Of a stretch of DNA of 64,000 nucleotides, positions 45,338-53,574 are shown one piece after another (position 1 is the first letter of the stretch; each line of letters begins with the position of its first letter). The translations under genes were made by a program, and so were the position numbers. Source of the DNA: Azospirillum tabaci (lineage in GTDB: Bacteria > Pseudomonadota > Alphaproteobacteria > Azospirillales > Azospirillaceae); the NCBI RefSeq assembly GCF_014596085.1, contig NZ_JACCJY010000001.1, positions 62,001-126,000 on the forward strand. Direction: 5' to 3'. The notes under the pieces were generated by a model. The model was not told the DNA's origin and did not search any database. It saw only the letters and a list, made by a program, of their open reading frames with translations.

Positions 45338-45648
45338 TGGAGATGCTCGAGTCCGTCGTCGCCCTGCTCAACGCCGTCTACTGGCAGCCCTGGGCGGCGA
45401 TCATGTCCACCGATCCGTGGACGGCGAACCTCGTCATGGCGATCCTGCTGATGCTGAAGCTGATCTTCGGCGGGTGGGTGCTGGCCAAGGGCGGGCGCAG
45501 CCCGCTGTGGGCGCTGGTCCTGCTGATCAACGGGGCGGACATCCTGGCGATGTGGCTCTACGCCTACATCCGCTGGCCCTTCGTGGACCGGGCGCCCGCC
45601 CGCCCCGCGGCGGAGAGCACCGTTGCGGCCGACGCCGGAACGGATTGA
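45337..45648 (+). CDS. small membrane protein, partner of the preceding gene
   Basis: A 103-residue protein with two to three hydrophobic segments (WAAIMSTDPW flanked regions, about 25-50 and 55-80). It shares the GRSPLWALVLLINGADIL style with its neighbour and could be a coexpressed partner. No family recognised. Confidence 0.7.
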   Translation: MEMLESVVALLNAVYWQPWAAIMSTDPWTANLVMAILLMLKLIFGGWVLAKGGRSPLWALVLLINGADILAMWLYAYIRWPFVDRAPARPAAESTVAADAGTD

Positions 45649-45658
45649 GTGCCCCAGC

Positions 45659-45778
45659 CCTCTCCCCTCTGGGGAGAGGGTGGCCCGAAGGGCCGGTGAG
45701 GGGGATGTGCGTTTCGGTACGTTCGGCAGAAGCGCAACCCCCTCACCCTAACCCTCTCCCCAGAGGGGAGAGGGGACT
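45659..45778. repeat. REP-like palindromic element, CTCTCCC class
   Basis: Begins ccctctcccctctggggaga and ends accctctccccagaggggag: two long hairpins facing each other around a ggcccgaagggcc stem. Related to 10072 and 58919. It lies just before argG. Confidence 0.75.
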
Positions 45779-45861
45779 TATGAGCGGGACCGATTGATTC
45801 GCATCGATCGTAGGGCTACTGTCCGCCACCGATATTTTTCCCCACCCGCGTGAGTAGTCCC

Positions 45862-47097
45862 ATGAGCGGTGCGTCCGGCAAACAGATCAAGAAAGTGGTG
45901 CTCGCCTATTCGGGCGGCCTCGACACCTCGGTGATCCTGAAGTGGCTGCAGGAAACCTATCAATGCGAGGTGGTGACCTTCACCGCCGACCTCGGCCAGG
46001 GCGAGGAGCTGGAGCCGGCGCGCAAGAAGGCCGAGCTTCTGGGCATCAAGCCGGAAAACATCTTCATCGACGACCTGCGCGAGGAATTCGTGCGGGACTT
46101 CGTGTTCCCGATGTTCCGCGCCAACACCCTCTATGAGGGCACCTACCTGCTCGGCACCTCGATCGCCCGGCCGCTGATCGCCAAGCGCCAGATCGAGATC
46201 GCCAACCAGGTCGGCGCCGACGCCGTGGCCCATGGCGCCACCGGCAAGGGCAACGACCAGGTCCGCTTCGAGCTGGGCTACTACGCGCTCCGCCCGGACA
46301 TCAAGATCATCGCCCCGTGGCGCGAGTGGGATCTGAACAGCCGCACCCGGCTGATCGACTACGCCGAGAAGAACCAGATCCCGATCGCCAAGGACAAGCG
46401 CGGCGAGGCCCCGTACTCGACCGACGCCAACCTCTTGCACATCTCCTACGAGGGGAAGGCGCTGGAGGATCCGTGGGTCGAGCCGTTCGAGGACATGTAC
46501 ACCCGCTCCGTCGCCCCGGAGAAGGCCCCGGACACCCCGACCTACGTCGAGGTCGAGTTCAAGCGCGGCGACGCCGTGGCGATCGACGGCAAGGCCCTGT
46601 CCCCGGCGGCCCTGCTGACCGAGCTGAACCGCCTGGGCGGCGAGAACGGCATCGGCCGCCTCGACCTCGTCGAGAACCGCTATGTCGGCATGAAGTCGCG
46701 CGGCGTGTACGAGACGCCGGGCGGCACCATCCTGCTGGCCGCCCACCGCGCGATGGAGAGCATCACGCTCGACCGCGGCGCCGGCCATCTGAAGGATGAG
46801 CTGATGCCGCGCTACGCCGAGCTGATCTACTGCGGCTACTGGTTCAGCCCGGAGCGTCTGGCGCTCCAGGCGCTGATCGACCAGACCCAGGAGACGGTGA
46901 ACGGCGTGGTCCGCCTGAAGCTGTTCAAGGGCAACGTCACGGTCGTCGGCCGCAAGTCGCCGAACAGCCTCTACCGCATGGACTATGTGACGTTCGAGGA
47001 AGACAGCGTCTACAACCAGAAGGACGCGGAAGGCTTCATCAAGCTGAACGCGCTCCGCCTGCGCCTGGGCGCCATGGCCCGCGCGAACGTCAAGTAA
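45862..47097 (+). CDS. argG: argininosuccinate synthase
   Basis: A 411-residue enzyme that condenses citrulline and aspartate for arginine synthesis. The PP-loop ATP motif [13 protein letters not shown] begins at about residue 12. Conserved segments [18 protein letters not shown] and [14 protein letters not shown] are present. The ATG at 45862 is preferred; a GTG at 45850 adds four residues. A terminator with one G-T pair follows. Confidence 0.96.
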   Translation: MSGASGKQIKKVVLAYSGGLDTSVILKWLQETYQCEVVTFTADLGQGEELEPARKKAELLGIKPENIFIDDLREEFVRDFVFPMFRANTLYEGTYLLGTSIARPLIAKRQIEIANQVGADAVAHGATGKGNDQVRFELGYYALRPDIKIIAPWREWDLNSRTRLIDYAEKNQIPIAKDKRGEAPYSTDANLLHISYEGKALEDPWVEPFEDMYTRSVAPEKAPDTPTYVEVEFKRGDAVAIDGKALSPAALLTELNRLGGENGIGRLDLVENRYVGMKSRGVYETPGGTILLAAHRAMESITLDRGAGHLKDELMPRYAELIYCGYWFSPERLALQALIDQTQETVNGVVRLKLFKGNVTVVGRKSPNSLYRMDYVTFEEDSVYNQKDAEGFIKLNALRLRLGAMARANVK

Positions 47098-47121
47098 GCG
47101 CAAGCAGGCTCGGTGTCTTTT

Positions 47122-47157
47122 GGAACGGGGGGCTCTCGCAGCCTCCCGTTTCCTTTT
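47122..47157 (+). terminator. intrinsic terminator of argG
   Basis: Stem aacggggggc / gcctcccgtt (47124-47133 and 47141-47150, one G-T pair) followed by TCCTTTT. It sits between argG and the converging RES gene. Confidence 0.75.
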
Positions 47158-47167
47158 GGGGAAAGGC

Positions 47168-47935
47168 TCAGCGGTCCCAGCGCATCGCGGCGATGCGGGC
47201 GTCGCTGGTGAAGGCGGAGCGGCCGAACTCCAGTCGGATGCCCGGGAACTCGCTCAGCGCCTGGATGCCGGAAGCGCGGAGATAGATCCGCCAAGTCTGG
47301 AACGTGGCCGGCTTCGGCTCCCGGAAGGCCGCGCAGGTCAACAGCGCCAGACAGGCTCCCTTGTCCGGATCGCGCACCGAAGCGTAGCGAATGGCCTGGA
47401 TGCCGGCCTGCCGCGCCGTCTCGGCCAAGCTCTGGCAGGGATCGTAATGGGTCGGGTGCGACCATGTCGCTGTGTCCTGGTCCAGGGGCGGGGCGGTCAG
47501 GTCCAATCCTTGATCCGTTCCGTAGGCAGCGCAGAAAGCCGTGTACTCATTCGGATTGGCCGGCCACGGCGTGTCGGGCGACTCCGCGAAGAACAGCAGG
47601 CGGTAAAAGGAAAGTTCGGCGACCGCCGTGCGCACGCTCTCCGCGGCGTAATAGACCCCCGGCGTTAGGCCCGCCCGCCGGAAGCGGGAACCTGTAGGGT
47701 AGGGGGCGTTGTAGCGGAACGGCGTGGACAGGAGAAAGTGAAGCCCCTGGCACTTGTTGGGAACCGGGGGCTTCGTGCCTTCGATCAACCGTTCGAGAAG
47801 GTCCTGCTCGTCCAGGGTATCGACCAGCTTAAGGGTGGAGACCTTGTTCTGGGCCTCCACCAGACGCCAGCATTCGCCTGTCAAGGTGCGTTGGCTAGAG
47901 GACAGCTCGGCGGGAGTCCAGGTAATCGATGACAT
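47168..47935 (-). CDS. RES-domain toxin
   Basis: A 255-residue RES-domain protein. Conserved elements are FRYNAP (73-78), VYYAAES (94-100), RTAVAE (102-107) and the late IRYASVRDP. RES toxins degrade NAD+ or ADP-ribosylate targets and are neutralised by Xre/DUF2384 antitoxins. It is preceded by the antitoxin gene with a 41-nt overlap, the typical order for this type II system. GC content is somewhat lower than in neighbouring housekeeping genes. Confidence 0.88.
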   Translation of the reverse strand: MSSITWTPAELSSSQRTLTGECWRLVEAQNKVSTLKLVDTLDEQDLLERLIEGTKPPVPNKCQGLHFLLSTPFRYNAPYPTGSRFRRAGLTPGVYYAAESVRTAVAELSFYRLLFFAESPDTPWPANPNEYTAFCAAYGTDQGLDLTAPPLDQDTATWSHPTHYDPCQSLAETARQAGIQAIRYASVRDPDKGACLALLTCAAFREPKPATFQTWRIYLRASGIQALSEFPGIRLEFGRSAFTSDARIAAMRWDR

Positions 47936-48278
47936 GCACCAGCCCGGTTATGGTCTGGACTTTATCCAGCGGCTTGCTGTCGTCCAGCGCTGTGTTGACG
48001 TTTCTAAGCCATGCGCGGGCAACGTTCGGATCGCCGCCAACAATGGCATCAAGCGACCGATAAAGACGAATGAAGAGAATTGCAAGTTCGAAAGACTTAT
48101 CGCTGGTTGACAGTGTCAGCCCATGTTTGCGCATGCGCGACACCGTAGGCTCCGAGACGCCCAAAATTCTCGCTAGGACTGTGTTGGGGATCTCAAGCTG
48201 GTCGGCGGCACGGAGGACAGCCTTGGTGACAACCTGCGCGTTGGATATCGCAGTGTTTATCGTTTGATGCGTCAGCAT
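47895..48278 (-). CDS. Xre/MbcA/ParS-type (DUF2384) antitoxin
   Basis: A 127-residue antitoxin with an N-terminal HTH (about 33-51, TVLARILGVSEPTVSRMRK) and a C-terminal toxin-binding DUF2384-type domain (IRLYRSLDAIVGGDPNVARAWL region). A very strong AAAGGAGGTGGCC site marks the ATG at 48278; an in-frame ATG at 48332 would lack a ribosome site and would span the promoter. It should repress its own promoter, where a palindrome spans the spacer. Confidence 0.88.
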   Translation of the reverse strand: MLTHQTINTAISNAQVVTKAVLRAADQLEIPNTVLARILGVSEPTVSRMRKHGLTLSTSDKSFELAILFIRLYRSLDAIVGGDPNVARAWLRNVNTALDDSKPLDKVQTITGLVHVIDYLDSRRAVL

Positions 48279-48304
48279 GGCCACCTCCTTTCTTGCGAAA
48301 TCAG

Positions 48305-48332
48305 GATATAGCATTCTTTCCAAAGAAAGCAA
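48305..48332 (-). promoter_or_regulatory. toxin-antitoxin promoter with operator palindrome
   Basis: Minus strand: TTGCTT (48332-48327), 16-bp spacer, TATATC (48310-48305). Inside the spacer, TTCTTT-CC-AAAGAA (48314-48327 in + coordinates) is a 6-bp-arm dyad, a likely antitoxin operator. Confidence 0.6.
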
Positions 48333-48340
48333 TGATCCAG

Positions 48341-48397
48341 TCGGATGACGCTCCGCACCTCTCCTCCGAAGGAGGAGAGGTGCGGAGCGTCATCCGA
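48341..48397. repeat. perfect 27-bp inverted repeat
   Basis: Arms 48341-48367 and 48371-48397 with a 3-nt GAA loop, 27 bp without a mismatch; outer end tcggatgacgc. It lies upstream of the TA promoter and downstream of the VOC gene. Confidence 0.85.
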
Positions 48398-48406
48398 TAG
48401 AAGCGA

Positions 48407-48458
48407 GCATTGGCCTCTCTTGCTCCCCCCTTTAGGGGGGAGCAAGAGAGGCCAATGC
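48407..48458. repeat. perfect 25-bp inverted repeat
   Basis: Arms 48407-48431 and 48434-48458 with a 2-nt loop, all 25 pairs matching; outer end gcattggcc, inner CCCCCCT/AGGGGGG. Only 9 bp from the first palindrome and unrelated in sequence. Confidence 0.85.
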
Positions 48459-48597
48459 TGCGGGTCGCAGAGCCCATCTCGAGCATAAAGAAAATTTGGC
48501 GACAAAAATGTCACACATCGGAAAATTTTAAATTCGTGATGGAAGGGATGGTTTGGAGCCGCATTCAGTGCAGAGAGGAGCTTAAGAATACGCGCCT

Positions 48598-49032
48598 TCA
48601 CCCCTCCAACCGGAAACTCCCGTCCTCGCTCAGCGTGGCGAAGGGGTTCCAGGCGACTTCCCAGGGGTGACCGTCCGGGTCGGCGAAATAGCCGCTGTAG
48701 CCGCCCCAGAAGACGTCCTGCGCCGGCTTCAGGATGCGTCCGCCGGCCCGCTCCGCCTGGGCCATCACGGCGTCCACCTCCGCCTTGCTGCGCAGGTTGT
48801 GGGCCAGCGTGATGCCGCCGAAGCCCGACGTCGGTCCGGACTCCGCCAGATGCGCGTCCTCGGCCAGCGCCTCCCGCCCGAACAGGGCGAGCGCCACGCC
48901 GCCCAGCTGGTAGAAGGTGATGGCGTCCTGGCTGACCGGGGAGGGGGTCCAACCCAACCCCTCCTCGTAGAAGCGACGGCTGCGCGCGAGGTCGGCGACG
49001 CCCAGAGTGATCAGGCTGACTCGCTGTTCCAT
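48598..49032 (-). CDS. VOC-family (glyoxalase/dioxygenase-fold) protein
   Basis: A 144-residue protein with two beta-alpha-beta-beta-beta modules (SLITLGVADLARSRRFYEEGLGW and later FGGITLAHN to YSGYFADPDGHPWEVAWNP). The usual N-terminal metal-binding histidine is absent (SLITLGV), so it may not be a metal lyase. The ATG directly follows the rhodanese stop (TGAATG), giving translational coupling. Confidence 0.85.
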   Translation of the reverse strand: MEQRVSLITLGVADLARSRRFYEEGLGWTPSPVSQDAITFYQLGGVALALFGREALAEDAHLAESGPTSGFGGITLAHNLRSKAEVDAVMAQAERAGGRILKPAQDVFWGGYSGYFADPDGHPWEVAWNPFATLSEDGSFRLEG

Positions 49033-49446
49033 TCAGCTGTCCTTCCGTTCGGTGGCGGGCGGCATGGCAACGGGCAGCCCGGCCTCCTTCCAGCCCTTGA
49101 AGCCGCCCTCCAGGTGGCAGACGTTCTCCAAGCCCATCGACTGCACGGTGTCGGTGGCGAGCGCCGAGCGCCAGCCGCTGGCGCAGTAGAAGACGAAGCG
49201 CTTGCCCGACGCGAAGACCGGCTTGTGATAGGGGCTGTCCGGGTCCACCCAGAATTCCAGCATCCCTCGGGTGGCCGGAAAGGCGCCGGGAATCATGCCG
49301 TCGCGCGTCAGTTCGCGCGGGTCGCGGATGTCCACGAAAAGCACGTCGGGGTCGCCGTGCAGGGACAGCGCCTGCTGCGGCGTGATCGCCTGGATGCGGC
49401 CGTTCGCTTCGGCCAGCATCTCCTTGTAGCCCTTCTTCATCGGCAT
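49033..49446 (-). CDS. rhodanese-family sulfurtransferase
   Basis: A 137-residue single rhodanese domain. The active loop CASGWRS contains Cys88; the N-terminal part has VLFVDIRDPRELTRDGMIPGA. It could handle thiosulfate, cyanide or persulfide transfer. A strong AAAGGAGGAAACC site fixes the ATG at 49446. It is followed by the VOC gene. Confidence 0.9.
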   Translation of the reverse strand: MPMKKGYKEMLAEANGRIQAITPQQALSLHGDPDVLFVDIRDPRELTRDGMIPGAFPATRGMLEFWVDPDSPYHKPVFASGKRFVFYCASGWRSALATDTVQSMGLENVCHLEGGFKGWKEAGLPVAMPPATERKDS

Positions 49447-49601
49447 GGCGGTTTCCTCCTTTTGACGCTTTGGCCGTAGTCGAACCCTTGGCGGGACCGT
49501 TGGCGCGTCTGCGCTGTTGTCATTCCACGCAACTGTGCAACAGGCCGCCCCGCCCGGTCCACCGGGAAGGGCCGTGCGGCCGGGGGAGCCCAGGGGAAGC
49601 C

Positions 49602-50030
49602 ATGCCGATCGCCACCGACGGAATCACCGAAGCCGCCGCTTTGCCCACCGTCATCGACCCCGTCCGTGCGGAGCGGAACGAGCGCTACGTCCGCCGCCGC
49701 TTCTGGAACACGCTGCGCGCCAACCTGCATCGCATTCCCTTCCTGGAGCAGGCGCTGGCCGCCTTCTTCTGCGCGACCGACCCGCAGACGCCTTTCAAGG
49801 CGAAGGCGATCCTGATGGCGGCGCTGGCCTATTTCGTGCTGCCCGCGGACTCCATCCCGGACTGGCTGATCGCGGTCGGCTTCGTGGACGACGCGGCGGT
49901 GCTGGCGACCGCCATCCAGACGGTGCGGACCAATCTGAAGCCCGAGCATGAGGACCGCGCCCGCGCCACCCTGCGCAAGGAACAACAGATGAAGCCCCCC
50001 GAAATGAAGCCCACGGCTGGCGGCGGCTGA
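49602..50030 (+). CDS. DUF1232 (YkvA-like) membrane protein
   Basis: A 142-residue protein with the YkvA/DUF1232 signature AYFVLPADSIPDWLIAVGFVDDAAVL (about 80-105). The domain is small and probably membrane-associated; its function is not established. CAGGGGAAGCC precedes the ATG. The tail is basic and proline-rich. Confidence 0.85.
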   Translation: MPIATDGITEAAALPTVIDPVRAERNERYVRRRFWNTLRANLHRIPFLEQALAAFFCATDPQTPFKAKAILMAALAYFVLPADSIPDWLIAVGFVDDAAVLATAIQTVRTNLKPEHEDRARATLRKEQQMKPPEMKPTAGGG

Positions 50031-50034
50031 CGGT

Positions 50035-50919
50035 TCACGCCTTGGCCGCGGGTCCCCGCTCGGCCCGCGACTGGGCCGCGTCGCGATGGGCGGTGTAGAG
50101 GGCGGAGGCCGCGATCACCCCGGCGCCGACCCAGCCCCACAGGTCCATCGCCTCCCCGAACAGCGGCCAGGCGAGCAGGGCGGTGAAGGGCAGGCGGGCG
50201 TAGTCGTACGGCATCATCGCCGAGGCCGGCGCCAGCTTGAAGGCGCGGGTCATCGCCAGTTGCCCCAGGGTCAGGATGCCGCCCAGCAGAACGAGCCAGC
50301 CGAGCGCCGTCCAACTCGGCCACTCCCACACGAACAGCGCCGGCACCAGCGCCATCGGGGTCAGGAACAGCCCCATGTAGGCGACCACCACCATGACCCC
50401 GTCGGAGGTCGCCAGCGCCCGCACCTGGAGCGTGGTGACGGCGGCGGCGACGCAATGCAGAAGCATGACCAGAATGGTCGGGTCCAGGGTGGCGTCGGCG
50501 GGGCGGATGACGATCATCACACCGGCCAGCCCGACCAGAACGGCGGCCCAGCGCCGCGCCCGCACCGTCTCGTTCAGGAACAGCGCGGCCCCGGCGGTGA
50601 CGAAGAGGGGAATGGTGAAGCTGAGCGCCGTGGCGTCCGGCAGCGGCATGTGGGTGACGCTGTAGAACCAGCACAGCATCGCCACCAGGCTGGTCGCCGA
50701 GCGCGAGGCGTAGAGCCCCGCCCGCCCGGTGCGCAGCCGCCCCAGCCCGACCGCCGCGATCCAGGGCAGCATGAACATCAGGCTGAACAGGTTGCGGAAG
50801 AAGACGATCTCGAAGGGGTGAAGCTCGCCGCTGACGTGGCGGATCATCGCGTTGCCGATGGCGATGAACAGGGCGGCCCCCAGCATCCAGAAGGCTGCCT
50901 CCAGCGGCTTTCCCGCCAT
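50035..50919 (-). CDS. EamA/DMT-family transporter
   Basis: A protein of about 294 residues with ten predicted helices in two EamA repeats, the drug/metabolite transporter layout (AAFWMLGAALFIAIGNAMIRH, then IPLFVTAGAALFLNE). Substrate unknown. The ATG at 50919 is preferred; the longer start at 50967 is a TTG with only a modest AGGGA sequence. Confidence 0.85.
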   Translation of the reverse strand: MAGKPLEAAFWMLGAALFIAIGNAMIRHVSGELHPFEIVFFRNLFSLMFMLPWIAAVGLGRLRTGRAGLYASRSATSLVAMLCWFYSVTHMPLPDATALSFTIPLFVTAGAALFLNETVRARRWAAVLVGLAGVMIVIRPADATLDPTILVMLLHCVAAAVTTLQVRALATSDGVMVVVAYMGLFLTPMALVPALFVWEWPSWTALGWLVLLGGILTLGQLAMTRAFKLAPASAMMPYDYARLPFTALLAWPLFGEAMDLWGWVGAGVIAASALYTAHRDAAQSRAERGPAAKA

Positions 50920-51089
50920 GCCGGGGCCGGTGGCGGGACCTTTGGCGGTGAGCGCGTGGGTGGGCAATCGGTCGCGTCCCTGGCGGATCGGCCTGCGGGT
51001 GGCGCTCCGTTGCCGGAAACGCCACCCCAGCGTGCATCGCTATCCTGCTCTTCGGACCGGTCCGGGTGCAAGGGACATTCGGGAGAGGA

Positions 51090-52535
51090 TCAGCCGCCGG
51101 CCTTCAACGACTCGAGGCGGGCGCGAATCAGCGTGTATTCCGGCTCCTCCGGCTTGAACTGGGCCAGCAGGCGGGACCACAGGTCGGTGGCCTCCGCGGT
51201 CTGGCCGATGCCCGCGGCGTTCAGGCCGAGCAGCCAGAGCGCGTCGCGGTTGTCGGGCTCGGCCGCCAGCGCCTGACGGAGCGAGGCGACGGCCTCCTCC
51301 GGCATCGGGCCGGGCTTGCTGCTTCGCGGCTCCGCCGACAGCAGGGCGGAGGCGTAGGCGACCAGCACGTCGGGCCGCTGGGGCGCCCGCTCCCTCGCCT
51401 TGCGGGCAGCGTCGATGGCCTTCGCCGATTCGCCCAGGACGCCGTAGGAGCGCGACAGCCGCAGCCAGCCGTCCACGTCGTCCGGGTTGGCCTCCAGCCG
51501 GGCGGCCAGCCCGTCGACCATGCCGCGGATCATCTGCTGCTGGTCCTCGCCTTCGGACTGGCCCTGCGCTTGGCCTTGGCCCTGGCCCTGATTCTGGCCC
51601 TGGTTTTGGGCGACCGGCGGCTGTTGCTGGGCGGGCAGGGGCTCCGGCGTCACCTTGGCCGGGTCGAGGTTCAGCGCCTTGGCGGCCTGCTCGATCTGCG
51701 TCCGGACGATCGGTACCCAGGGGGCGTCGGCGTGGGACTCGGCGAGCAGGGCGCTCCAGCGCTCCAGCGCGTCCTTGGTGTCGCCGGCCTGGAAGCGGGC
51801 CAGCGCGGCGTAGAAGCGGGCGCGCGGCTCTTTCGGGTCCTTCGCCAGCACGCGGTCGAAGGTCTTGCGCGCCTCGTCCGGCACGGTGCCGCCGTTGGCC
51901 GAGATCAGGACCTCGCCGTAGCTGCCGAGAAGCTCCAGATCGTCGCCGGCCAGGGCCACCGCCTTGCCCAGAGCGTCGGCGGCCTCGGGCAGGCGGCCCA
52001 TCTTGGCGTAGGCCTGGCCGAGGATGGCCCAGCCCTGCGGGTCGTCGGGGGTTTCGGCGAGCTGGGCCTTCAGCTTGTCCATCGCCGCCAGCACGTTCTT
52101 GGGCGGCCCGCCGCGCTCATGGTCGAGGTTGCGGGAGGCCAGCGGCTGCGCCGGCAGTTCCGGACGGCCCAGCTTGCCATAGACGGCCAGCGTGCCGAGC
52201 GGCAGCAGGACGGCCAGCAGGGCGGCCAGCGCCATCGCGCTGCGCGGGGCGCGGGGGGCTGCCTTGTCCTTCGCGTCATCCTTCGCAGAGCCCTTGCCGC
52301 GGTCGGCGATGGCAAGCATGCGGCGGCCGATCTCGGCGCGGGCGGCGGCGGCCTGCGCCTCGCTGATCAAGCCGCGGCCCTGGTCGCGCTCCAGCTCGCC
52401 GAGCTGGTCGCGGTAGACCTCCAGGTCGTAGGCGGCGCGCTCCTCGGCGGCTCCCTCGGGCTTCCTCAGCAGCGGCGGCACGATCAACAGCACCACGGCC
52501 GCCGTCATCGCGGCGGCGACGATCCAGAACAGCAT
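51090..52535 (-). CDS. ccmI: cytochrome c biogenesis protein CcmI
   Basis: A 481-residue protein: TM1 at about 2-20, a short loop, TM2 near 88-107, then a periplasmic TPR domain that holds apocytochrome c for haem attachment. It contains a low-complexity Gln/Gly stretch (QNQGQNQGQGQGQAQGQ region near 285-300). The ATG at 52535 overlaps the ccmH stop (TGATG). Confidence 0.9.
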   Translation of the reverse strand: MLFWIVAAAMTAAVVLLIVPPLLRKPEGAAEERAAYDLEVYRDQLGELERDQGRGLISEAQAAAARAEIGRRMLAIADRGKGSAKDDAKDKAAPRAPRSAMALAALLAVLLPLGTLAVYGKLGRPELPAQPLASRNLDHERGGPPKNVLAAMDKLKAQLAETPDDPQGWAILGQAYAKMGRLPEAADALGKAVALAGDDLELLGSYGEVLISANGGTVPDEARKTFDRVLAKDPKEPRARFYAALARFQAGDTKDALERWSALLAESHADAPWVPIVRTQIEQAAKALNLDPAKVTPEPLPAQQQPPVAQNQGQNQGQGQGQAQGQSEGEDQQQMIRGMVDGLAARLEANPDDVDGWLRLSRSYGVLGESAKAIDAARKARERAPQRPDVLVAYASALLSAEPRSSKPGPMPEEAVASLRQALAAEPDNRDALWLLGLNAAGIGQTAEATDLWSRLLAQFKPEEPEYTLIRARLESLKAGG

Positions 52536-53011
52536 CAGACTTTGTCCTTGCGGAGCAGGGCGTCCAGGCGCCGCCGCTCGTCCTCGGTCAGCGGGGCGGT
52601 GTCGCCGCCCGCGGCAACGGCGGCTCCCTTCCGCCCGCGCAGGTACAGGGCCGTGGCGACGCCGCCGATGGCCAGGACCACGAAGGGGCCGATCCACAGG
52701 AACAGCGTCGTCGCCTTGAAGGGCGGGCGCAGCAGCACATAGTCGCCGTAGCGGTCGGTGACGAAGCTCAGCACCTGCTGGTTGCTGTCGCCGGCGGTCA
52801 GCCGCTCGCGGACCAGCACGCGCAGGTCGCGGGCGAGCGGCGCGTTGGAATCGTCGATCGACTGGTTCTGGCAGACGAGGCAGCGCAGATCCTTGCTGAT
52901 CTCCCGCGCGCGGCCCTCCAGCGCCGGGTCCTTCAGCACCTCGTCGGGCTGGACGGCGGAGGCGGCGAGCGGCGTCAGGGCGAGCAGGACGGCGAGCAGA
53001 AGGGCTTTCAC
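52535..53011 (-). CDS. ccmH: cytochrome c-type biogenesis protein CcmH
   Basis: A 158-residue membrane-anchored thioredoxin-like protein. Signal or TM helix at the N-terminus (LLLAVLLALTPLAASA), the LRCLVCQNQS motif (CxxC) for reducing apocytochrome cysteines, and a second TM. Start is a GTG at 53011, supported by overlap with the ccmG stop (GTGA). Confidence 0.92.
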   Translation of the reverse strand: MKALLLAVLLALTPLAASAVQPDEVLKDPALEGRAREISKDLRCLVCQNQSIDDSNAPLARDLRVLVRERLTAGDSNQQVLSFVTDRYGDYVLLRPPFKATTLFLWIGPFVVLAIGGVATALYLRGRKGAAVAAGGDTAPLTEDERRRLDALLRKDKV

Positions 53012-53544
53012 GACGCGCTCCGCAGATGCTTGACCATGGGGAGGATCTGCTCCTCGACCACCTGCGGGGTCAGGGGGCCGACATGCTTGAAGCGGATGCG
53101 GCCCTGGCGGTCGAGCAGGAAGGTCTCCGGCACGCCGTAGACGCCCCAGTCGATGGACACGCGGCCGTCCAGATCGACGCCGATGCTGGCGTAGGGATCG
53201 CCGTTGCGGTTCAGCCAGGCGATGGCGTCCTCCGCCTTGTCCTTGTGGTTGATGCCGCGCACCGTCACGCCCTGCTCGCGGGCCAGCCGGGTGATGATCG
53301 GGTGCTCGGCCTTGCAGGGGATGCACCAGGAGGCGAAGACGTTCACCAGCGTGACGTCGCCCTTCAGCGTCGCGTTGGACAGCCCTTCCTTGTGGCCCGG
53401 CAGCGGCGGCAGGGAGAATTCCGGCGCCGGTTTGTCGATCAGGGCGGAGGGGATGTCGCGCGGGTCGCGGTCGAACCCGCGCAGGAAGGCCACGCCGACT
53501 CCGACGAACAGCAGCAGCGGCAACAGATAGATCAGGCGGCGCAT
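53008..53544 (-). CDS. ccmG: thiol:disulfide interchange protein CcmG/DsbE
   Basis: A 178-residue anchored thioredoxin. The active site WCIPC (in FASWCIPCKAEH) is intact and the GVYGVPETFLLD cis-proline segment follows. It delivers reductant in cytochrome c maturation. Stop overlaps the ccmH start. Confidence 0.94.
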   Translation of the reverse strand: MRRLIYLLPLLLFVGVGVAFLRGFDRDPRDIPSALIDKPAPEFSLPPLPGHKEGLSNATLKGDVTLVNVFASWCIPCKAEHPIITRLAREQGVTVRGINHKDKAEDAIAWLNRNGDPYASIGVDLDGRVSIDWGVYGVPETFLLDRQGRIRFKHVGPLTPQVVEEQILPMVKHLRSAS

Positions 53545-53574
53545 CGGAAGCGTGTCCTTGCTCGGCGGGCGGGC

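Noticed and set aside
48333..48338. TGATCC near the toxin-antitoxin promoter
   Set aside because: The -10 position falls in the large palindrome and reads ACCTCT, no match.
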